From the NCBI GenBank assembly GCA_027604505.1, contig JADIIX010000156.1:1-45666 (forward strand): DNA of 45,666 nt, written 5' to 3'. Below are positions 1-8,800 of the stretch, in pieces. The notes under the pieces were generated by a model. The model was not told where the DNA came from. It searched no databases and saw nothing but the letters and a program-made list of their open reading frames with translations. The translations under genes and the position numbers were made by a program. How positions within the stretch are numbered: position 1 is the first letter of the stretch; the number at the start of each line of letters is the position of its first letter. The stretch is from Gonapodya sp. JEL0774 (lineage: Eukaryota > Monoblepharomycota > Monoblepharidomycetes > Monoblepharidales > Gonapodyaceae).

Positions 1-252
1 GTCGTGCAGCTCTACCTCAACCTCCCGTCGTGGACGTGCCAGACCCAGGGGTGCGCCAAGGAGCTCCGCGACTTTGACCGTGTGTACATCGAGGCCGGCA
101 AGACGGTCACGGTGACCCTCCACCTGTACCAGGACGATTTGAGCTTCTACTCGGTCGAACACACTGGGTGGGTTGTGCCGCAGGGACAGTTCCAGGTCTC
201 TGTGGGAGCGAGCTCGGCAGACATCAGGTCGACGGCCACGCTGAATCTTTGA
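1..252 (+). CDS. C-terminal end of GH3 family beta-glucosidase/xylosidase (partial)
   Basis: This is the 3' end of a gene that enters from the left edge, open from base 1 to a TGA at 250-252. The roughly 83 residues match the fibronectin type III-like domain that closes many glycoside hydrolase family 3 enzymes. The visible hallmarks are 'LRDFDRVYIEAGKTVTVTL' followed by 'DLSFYSVEHTGWVVPQGQF' and 'VSVGASSADIR', the usual order of GH3 C-terminal strands. Such enzymes hydrolyse beta-glucosides or related glycans and are often secreted. The catalytic (beta/alpha)8 and sandwich domains lie outside the window, so the exact substrate class cannot be told. No intron is seen in this piece. The family call is fairly secure because the Gly-X-Phe...Val-Gly-X-Ser pattern is characteristic; a GH3-like beta-xylosidase is the main alternative. 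Confidence 0.8.
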   Translation, partial: VVQLYLNLPSWTCQTQGCAKELRDFDRVYIEAGKTVTVTLHLYQDDLSFYSVEHTGWVVPQGQFQVSVGASSADIRSTATLNL

Positions 253-1265
253 GGTGAGTGGGTTCACAACGAGATCAGAAATGCTTGCAATTTCCAGCGC
301 TCTTCCATGATTGCTCACGTCCCTTCTGACATTCCTCCACCCCCCTCACCAGCACCACCACTTCGTGGTCGTCTCTTGTTGATATATAGATGTGTAGTTT
401 TGCTTTAATATCGGCGGCCGTGTGCCACTGTCACAAATTCTTTATTGTCTATAGAGAAGGGAGAAGAGTGGGAATGTTTGTGTGGTAGACCTTTGAAAGA
501 ATTCATTAGAGTGATTGGCTGTCGCGGGTTTTCAACAGCATACTGAAGAGTGTTACATAATGGAATGAATTGTGACTTTGGATGATACTCCGTCTGGAAA
601 GCGTGAACATTCATTGATTGGTACATAAAAGATGGATTGGACGTTGGGTCCAGTTCATCTGGCTCTCCAACAACCCCGTTGACGCCGCCCGTCTCAATTA
701 TAGCGTGAATATAGATATATTAGGGGGCTTTCGAGGTAATTAGCCCATGAGTTCGTGGTCCGTCGTACAGGAAGTTCGGAGGGGTATGTGTGGTATTCGA
801 CATCTAAATACACATGTACAAGAAACGGTTAAAAAGTAAGGAAAAGGCCAATTTCTGTTTTGGTTTATTTTTTGTAGAGAAGTGGGTTAAGGGTTACGGT
901 TGTCACCCCCATGGGGGTGACATGGGAAGTGCAAGGGTCACACGGTAGAAGTAGATTAGCCGCACGTGTTATAGAGCCGTGCTCCTGACCAGTCTCTCCA
1001 CGTGAGCAGACTCTATTGGTCCGGTGAGTACGCCAGAGCAAGGACTCGCGCTGGCATATTTGCTATTGTATGTTCATATTATACACTCTATTGGTCAGAG
1101 TCGGTCCTAGGGTGACAGTCTTGTTCCAACCTGACGTTCGGTTCAGCTCTCCATTGCCTCGCGCCCCACTCTCAATTATGATTGTTTTATTGGTATGTGC
1201 GCTCAACGCCAAGGTACAGCAAATGCCTTCTCAGCATCACGAAACTGGGGAGCGTCCGCGACCCG
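253..1265. other. Intergenic region between the GH3 end and SEC11 end
   Basis: This is about 1 kb between two convergent gene ends (GH3 on +, SEC11 on -). It is AT-richer than its flanks and has several TATA-like stretches and a small palindrome around 906-922 (CCCCCATGGGGG). Short ORFs at 405-626 (-) and 1070-1285 (+) show no family features and no convincing splice partners. I see no gene here. Confidence 0.5.
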
Positions 1266-2503
1266 TCATTCTCTTTGGAATATGACCAACAATCCCAAAA
1301 CTCCTAACAGCGCAACCTTCAGCTGAGGATAGTCGTTCATAATGATAGTCACCATGCCTGCATAGGGCAGGAAACTTGGGTCAAGATGTAGAAATGGGCG
1401 GATGGAGAAGGAAACCGTCAGCATCAACGAGATGGGTTGTGCGCTAAGGAGATCTATATCCAAAATGCTATGCCCACCCTTGTACTTTGCCTATAACATC
1501 CTCGCGGTGGATCCAGAGCTGGTTCGGATTGTCTGGAGATTGAGTACAGAGAGTGTGAGTTCAGGGCAAAACACGACCATCACGTTGTGCTCACAAAGGC
1601 CTCGGTCATCAGCTGGATTGTTGTCGCCTTTCGTGAGAATGTACTGTTTGCCTGTGTCAATCCTGTTTTGCGCAAGGACAAAAGAAATCATGAGAAATCT
1701 GCAAAAAAATCGCTCAGGCGGCGTTTCGCGATATATGAACGCGACCGAGTCCGCTACTGCACGTTCCGTAAACAGGCCCTTTCCCAAAGTGTCGCTTACG
1801 GTGCGAGCCGGACTTCACTTTCCGAACGGGCTACCTTCAAACCTAGAGACTCCCACTAACAAGGCAACAGCCCAGAACCCAGCACACGTTTGCGTCGACG
1901 AAGTAGGCGCTACTCACTCGTCGTGCACGGTCAAAACTCTGTGTACAATCGGCACGTCTCGCCCTTTGATTTTGAACACAGTTATATCCCCAACTCGAAT
2001 GGGTGCATCCGGAAGGGATAAAAACAAAAGATCGCTGTGATGACGTGTAATGGACGAGATAGGAGCGCCGTCGGCAGAGTTCAGAGGCCTGCTCTCTGCG
2101 ATCATGTAGGAGAAACATCCTGGGTTCCTACCCTCGCTGAAAAGCCGGCTCCATACTCTCACTACAGCCACCATGGAACAGCGAAAATCAATGAGCATGC
2201 TATCAAATATGTTGGGGAGTCACCATTTCGCGAGGAATTGACACTTACCTCAGCACAACCACGATGGGGCTTTCGCTGTTGACATAGAGGGACCAGCCTT
2301 TCCAGAGCATGAAAACAGATGCTATGATCATGAAGAAATTCAGAGTCTGCAGAAGGAGCTGATGATGACGATTGTGGTAGAGAATCGCGATAGGGCAGTA
2401 AAGGAGAACTCGTTGGACTTTCGTAGCAGTGACTTTCATGGAAAACACCATTCACCTGCCTCAGAGACCATCCTTTAAGCTGGTCCTGGATCCATGAAAG
2501 CAT
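1266..2503 (-). CDS. SEC11: Signal peptidase complex catalytic subunit SEC11
   Basis: Seven exons join in frame: 2456-2503, 2249-2346, 2132-2161, 1918-2034, 1595-1662, 1478-1532 and 1266-1374, giving 174 residues against about 167-180 for the family. The protein is the ER-membrane serine protease that removes signal peptides. After a short cytosolic start ([12 protein letters not shown]) comes the TM segment (about 17-38, [20 protein letters not shown]) and 'SESPIVVVL'. Next are the catalytic Ser51 in '[14 protein letters not shown]', His90 in 'IVHRVL', and the Asp in '[13 protein letters not shown]' (116/117), as in eukaryotic SEC11 Ser-His-Asp enzymes. The C-terminus '[18 protein letters not shown]' is a second hydrophobic segment. 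All intron phases agree and the joined protein aligns with known SEC11 without gaps. One donor is GTAGGA. The residue before the catalytic Ser is Glu (SES), where SGS is usual. An in-frame start at 2563 is possible but would add an atypical N-terminus. Confidence 0.95.
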
Positions 2504-5500
2504 CGGGCAGGGAGATTTCAACGAGGTTCTGAACCTGAACTGGAATGTCCCGTGCTCATTCAACCACTAACCTTATGTCAGAGTATTATGTAAACATAGC
2601 ATTTTGACAGATGAAACACCACCAGCATTTCAATGTTTTGTATCGTTGTACTTATGTTTTAGTCCTTCTGTTCTTCAACCCTTGCCCCATCGTCTTGAGA
2701 CACCAATTCCCAAACTGGATTCGAATTCGCTCAGGTGTTTTGCGAATATTGTAGTAGACCGCTGCACCTTTCCATTCTTGATGTGTCGATTGCCCTCTTC
2801 GCCCTTTGCACTCGTACCACATCGCCGCGATTTCTACAAATATTTGGAGTGTTACGGCATCACGCCAGACTAAAATCCGAAATTTTGACAACCTTTATCG
2901 TGGCACCATTGAAATGGTTGAGTGGCTCCAGTAGCCAGCTCAGCATTAGTAATTGGTGTGCAGTTTTCGGGCTCCCCATTTTTCGGATGGGGGATAAACT
3001 GAGGTCCGACACTGATCTCGCCAGTTTTTCTACCATCACCCTCCAACATTCGGTTTATCTCTTGAGTAAGCATGCTCCCAGAGCACTCCAGCGGGACGAC
3101 TACCGTTGTAGTGCTCCCTCTAGCGCTAAGGCCGTGCCTTGCACAGTGGTGATCGTCTGCTCCATGTCAAACAAGAGCGTCTGCTGTTTGGCCTGAAAAG
3201 AGATTTGTCATCAAGCCATAAAATAAGTACATATTGTGCGTTTGACCTTGCTCCCCGCCCTCCGGATGCTTATTCCGTCGTTCTACCTCACAGCAGGCAA
3301 ATGCTCCCGATTCTCGTCAAAGTCTGACAAGCTGCCTAACGTGGCTCTCCAGTGGTTGTTTTGGTGCACGCTGAACAATGCTTGTTTTATGCAGCAGCGG
3401 GAAAGAGGGGCCAGGTGGGCAGTACCGTTTGCGTTTGACGGCATTGTCGCAGACGCTCGCACCTACGATGTCTTTGTGGCACGCCCGCTCTTACAACTTC
3501 CTTACCACCCTACTGCGTCGCCCTCTTTGTTTTCTATCTGGCTTCGCTCTCGTTCCGGCTTCGCTTACCTTTGCTCTCGTCCCCACTTGGCCATCGCTTT
3601 CGTTCCTGTCGTCCCTCTCTTCCGCTCTTTCCGACTTTCCTCCCACCCTTTGCGTAACTATCGTCTTGCTCATTCCATCACTCTTCTTTGCTCGTTGTAC
3701 TCGCTCTTCCTCATAACGTCGCTCTTATCTGTTCTTTGCGTGACTTTCGTCCCACCGCCTCAACATCGCTCTGCTTCCTTGTCTCGCTCCTTTCAGCTCT
3801 TTGCGTGACTTTGGTCCCCCTCGCTGCACTATAGCTCTAGCCCCATTTGTCGCTCTCGTCCGATCAGCATCTGGGGAGTGCGGAATGAAGCATAGTCAGA
3901 AAAACTGCCAGAAACTATGGATTCGCAAGGGGTACTGGTCGTTTGTAAGAGGGGCGTTGCGTCGTTTTCAAGACAGTGTCCATCATCAAACTCGCAGAAC
4001 GTACTTCCAGCGGCGTGACGAGAGAGTGTGGAGGGCCATCTCGTGCATTCGTGGACGCGAAATAAGGATTGTGTTGGGTCATGGGTGGGTGGCTGGCAAG
4101 ACCCTGGTTTGAATCTCGCTCCTATGTGGACGAGTACTACGCACCAGGCTACGGCTGGAACAGAGGATTTGTCACGCTGTGTGCTGAAGGGATGCGGGAA
4201 CCTCCCCTGACCATGGGATGTAGCGATGAACTTCTACAACTTTGGATGCGTGAGAGGCTTCGTTGATGCGTTGATTTTCGTTACAAAGTTTCCGTCATCT
4301 TTCAGTTGGTGTCCGTGTTCCAAAGTGCTAATCCAACCAGCGACGATCCTGCATGCCCACATCAACTTAGACTGCTTTCAAGTTGGACTCTTAACAGCAG
4401 TACAGGACTTTGTTGTCCATATCTGATCAAGGCGCCCGGCTTCAAATGAAGTTAGGTGTTGCGAGGCCAGGCGGCGATTGGTGCTCGAAGTCAGACACTT
4501 TCGGCACATGATATTTGCATGTGATGGAGTGTACATCATGCTACATTCAGTCGTATAGGTGTACTGTAAATTACAACAACCGCCACACTTCATTCCAATG
4601 AACGGACGCCCAATTTGTACGCCCACGTCAAACTGTATACACAAATGGCATGAGATGGGCGGTTGGTAATACTGGAGACTAAACCAAGGTCGAACATTGG
4701 GGACACCCGTTATTGGCGTACCTTGGACTTCGTGGACTCTCCCCTGTAACTGAACGAACAAAAATCTCACCCTCACCTTGTTCTTTGCGTCGTCTTCCGC
4801 GAATCCACAAACGGGACTTTTGGAGTCAACATCACTGATCTTTAACCCCTCGAAGGTGGACCTGACCCTGCCTCTGCGAATGCTGCTCCGATCATTTACA
4901 GATTATCATGCCTTGACGATTACTTTCTCTAGTGCTCCATCCCTCCCACTCGATTCCCATCGGGCATCTAGCTATGAATCTTGAGGCTTTTCTTCCCTCT
5001 TCGTGTGCCCCCCCGCCCACATGCTGCTCTCTACGTACTTCGCCGATCATTCGCGGTCACCCACAGCATCCGTCGAATTTGACGTAAAAGCGAACGGGGT
5101 GGGACCGGTATAGGAAGAAAGTATTAAGCTCGGGTTGTGGAGACTGATGAAACGGAGATACTTTGCGGGTGGCCAAAATGTCATTCCCTAGGGCCACCAG
5201 CGCCGAATTGGATGACGTGGCCCTTCATGGTCGCGGTCTCTCCTCAGTCCCACTGTCGCCTCCTTTTATGCTATTACAAATACGGGTATATCTCTCGCAA
5301 CCTACCCGACAAACCTATGAAACGACAACACAAGGACCGCGTGACATCCTGCAGTATATCTCTGCCTGGTTCAGATCTTGGTCTGTGCTTTCTCCGGTGC
5401 CGCCTTTTCTCGGTCGCTCTCAATAGAGATCGAGACAAAGTGGCACGTCTTAAAGCTCAAACCTCTTTCAAACTGGGCGAGGGAGATATCCATTGCGGCC

Positions 5501-5886
5501 CCTCATTGCGGCGGGACGGAGTGAAGGAATACCGATTTCCTTTGGCGAGCCATGGTGGTCATAGGAGAAGACACGTGATTCGTTCGATTTTCGATCGATG
5601 GAACACTGCTCTGGGTGAGGCAAAGTCAGGGTAAGTGCAGAGTTCAAAAGACCCTGCCGCAACCATCTCTTCTTTCCTCGTAACAATCACTAACTATCAC
5701 AAACGCATCTGATAAACCGTGAGTGCCTGCTCTGGGTGCTGGTGTCGCACGCGCGTTGGACATGTCGGAGCATTCCTTGATGACCGCGTCTCTGATGGCT
5801 TCCGTTGCACTTCTCGGGTTCGTTTCATCTCGTTCACCTCAAACCATCCACTGCACAGCGCGACAATTTCCTATCTCATCGGCGAT
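2504..5886. other. Long stretch with no recognisable gene
   Basis: No ORF here resembles a known family and none could be linked by good splice sites into a plausible protein. The divergent promoters of SEC11 (-) and the receptor-like gene (+) should lie at its two ends. The part from about 3485 to 3870 is strongly pyrimidine-rich on the + strand. An ORF at 5137-5634 ends in GGGTAAGTG, and GTGAGT-like donors occur at 5630 and 5719, so untranslated 5' exons of the downstream gene are possible but not shown. Confidence 0.4.
3485..3870 (+). repeat. Pyrimidine-rich, loosely repetitive tract
   Basis: The + strand is dominated by C and T, with words such as 'gctct', 'cgct' and 'ttcgt' repeated. 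A longer word (ctctttgcgtgactttcgtcc and close variants) recurs near 3648, 3734 and 3798, the last two about 64 bases apart. This looks like an old, decayed tandem repeat rather than coding DNA. The open frames across it (for example 3236-3808) are a by-product of the low purine content. Confidence 0.45.
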
Positions 5887-8800
5887 ATGCGCAGTTCTAT
5901 CGTTCTTCTTTTCCTTCTCGTGTTACCGTGGCGTGATCCCGTGAGTGCCGCGATTTTGATTTGCGGATCACATTTGTCAAAATGTAACTGTGCCCCCGTC
6001 ATTTCAACGGATAGCCTTTTGTGGAAGCATCAGAAGACTCAAGCATCCTTTCCATTGCAGTAAACGCTACCAAATTCTCGACCAACTGTGCGGGCTACAA
6101 GTCCGGCGTCGGTATCCCTGGGTTCCACTCCGGCCCCTGGTGTTCAAATGTTCCTGTCCAAGGTCCTTACCTCAAACGCATGACTACCAGTGCAAAGGAT
6201 AACAGGTTTGTTGCTTCTTAAATCGGGCCCGTTAAATTTGTGCCCATTCTGACTCGCGAAATGCCGTATGGGCTCTCAATCAACCATCTCTGAAACTCGC
6301 AGGTCATCAATGTGCTCTATCTTTCGCCCCTCGCCGCCGGTGTGCCGCTACGAAGCAAATGCCACGAAGAATGAGGTCGGACTCGTTATGGTTTTCCCGG
6401 GCAGCACCCCTCGGGATATCACAGGTGCCTTCAATCTAATGCAAGGGTGAGTTGATACTTTCAAGATTCGGAGTCAAAAATGAATCCCATGGAATATAAT
6501 TATCTCCCCTCGGCAACGATGCAGCCCATCGGTATCAGCACGGCTGAAAGGGTCTCAGCGACCCGCGCTACCCACATGCGGTCTGAAGCGACCGCTTCCT
6601 CCAAAATCCGCTGTTTGGAATGCCTCCATTCAAACGAATTTGGAACGTGTGGACGTCGCGGTGTTCCGGGTTTATTCAGTTGTGACCCCAGGAGAGGGAA
6701 GGTGAGAACCGAGTTGCATGGCACATGGGAACTGAATCGGATCATCGAGAACGTGGTCTCTTACAATTGTGCTTTCCGACCATGCAGCTTTCGTCTCACG
6801 AAATCGTCCGCGCTGGTGCCGGGATACGGTAATGTCACGATACTCGGGAGTCCTACCTTGCTCTCCAGGTGTGTTATCTACACTGCTTCAAAGTAGTTCG
6901 ATGCCAACATGATTGCACTCACATTTTCTGTTGATCGTTTTTTGTTTCTGCCCTCCAGCGAACCCGGGTTCAACAATACACTACCCGCTCCAGATCAAGT
7001 ACCTCCGACCGGGATGGGAAGTTCGATGAACTTGTTGAGCAAGTGAGTTTAGTGTCATTGCGCAAAATGTCAAGAAGAGTGACTCACATTGGTTGTGAAC
7101 GTTTTCCATGTGTGACTTCCAGCGAACCCGGGTTCGAGATTACGCTCACAAAAATACGAGCCCCAGATCAAGTACCTCCGACCGGGATGGGAAGTTCGAT
7201 GAACTCGTTAAGCAAGTGAGTTTAGTGTCATTGCGCAAAATGTAACACGATTGACTCACAGTGGTTGTGAACGTTTCCTATTTTTGCCCTCTTGCGAACC
7301 CAGGCTCCACGTCAAAGAAGTACCTCCGACAGGGATGGGAAGTTCGATGAACTCGTTCACAAGGTGAGTTTTGTGTAATTGTGCAAAATGTAAACGCGTT
7401 TGACTCACATTGGTTGTGAACATTTCTCTTTCTGCCCGCAGGGAACCCGGGTTCGAGATCACGCTCACAAAAATACGAGCCCCAGATCAAGTACCACCAA
7501 TAGTGGTGGGAAGTGTGACGGACTCAATAAAGACGTAAGTAGTTTGTCATCGGACCAAAGTGAATCTCTGGCATTGACATCGGGTGTATGCCACTTGCGT
7601 TGATGGATTGTTCTTACCCAGATCGTCCTTCGCTTTCCTTTTCCACTCTATAAACTGGACTGCGCTCTTTCTCGGAGCGATTGTTGTTTTGAACATACGG
7701 CAGCTTCAGACATCCCGCCAGGAGTTGGCTCGTTGTGAGGCTCGCATCTCAGTTTTAGAGGCTCAAGTCAGGGACATGAGGGTGAGTGGTTTTGAGAAAG
7801 CAATCGTACGACTGTTTTGTGACTATCTGGAACTGACCATCCCGCCTCAAAGGCTCAAATGCAGTGTTTGCTTTATCGGACCACCAGCATCACGGCAGCA
7901 CCACAAGTTCTTCGCTCTCGCCACAAGCGTTTCAAGCCTACCAACCTCCCGAACTCACTTCTGAGGTTTTTCTTGGAAGAATTGTTTCGAGACAACCTCT
8001 GGGCTCACGCAGCGACGGGACTCACCGAAACAAGGCATCGTATTGTCATCGAGGCTGGTGTGAACATAAAGCACACGCTGTACGTATTTGCATTTGGTTC
8101 TTTTGCATCCCGACAAATTTAAATGAAGTGCGTTGGTGCTTTCTTCTAGCCTTGGTGTTTCTACCTCGCTGTTGGGTTCGTTCGTACCACCTGCCCCTCA
8201 GCTGCAATCAAGCTGCACGATTTCACTGGAACCTTTAACAACTGTGAATTTAAATTTCGAAGAGTGTCGGGGAGCTCTTAGAGAGATGGCCGTCAAGCGT
8301 GCAAGGATACACTTTACGAGACCAAGCGGTGAGTTCGATTTCCAGAACCTAGATCCGTTGTGTTATCGACGCACCGTTCACATCTCTGTGACACCAAACT
8401 TATTAAACCAGGGCCTCATGGTTCTGGACTCCTTGTCTCCAATGGGTCAGACCGTATTCTTCAACACCAATGGCTCCGTAGTTTTGCATCAACAAAGTGG
8501 TCATGGCCAAGGCGCAGCAACATGGAAACAACCAACATTGGCATGATAAGTCATTTTCAACAGCTGGAGTATACACGATCAGATGCCATTGAGGTTTCCC
8601 AGCCCAATGTTTCTAAAGCTCTCGTGGAGCACTCAAGTCATGGATCACCCACACAGTTTCTTGTGGTCCGGCAATCAGTTTCCTCGAATGTTTCTGCTTT
8701 GGCCCAACCTGCACTTGAAACCTCACATTCCCAACGCCGCACTTCACCTGTGTCTCAGAAAACCTCTCGTGGCTCGCAGCGCACCCGCATCCGAACTCCA

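Noticed and set aside
1402-2040. 212-residue ORF on the + strand
   Set aside because: It is antisense to SEC11 exons and introns; the - strand reading reproduces a complete known protein.
4028-4130. tRNA-like stretch with GGTTTGAATCTCGC resembling a T arm
   Set aside because: The putative T stem does not pair well and no acceptor or anticodon stem could be built around it.
5137-5634. 165-residue ORF on the + strand
   Set aside because: No family features; the end coincides with a GGTAAGTG splice-donor-like site, so at best it is a non-coding 5' exon. Not enough evidence to call a gene.
8133-8546. ORF reading through 8329-8411 to a stop at 8546
   Set aside because: A strong GTGAGT donor at 8329 and CCAG acceptor at 8411 join the frame to a much longer reading frame that continues for over 1,000 residues.
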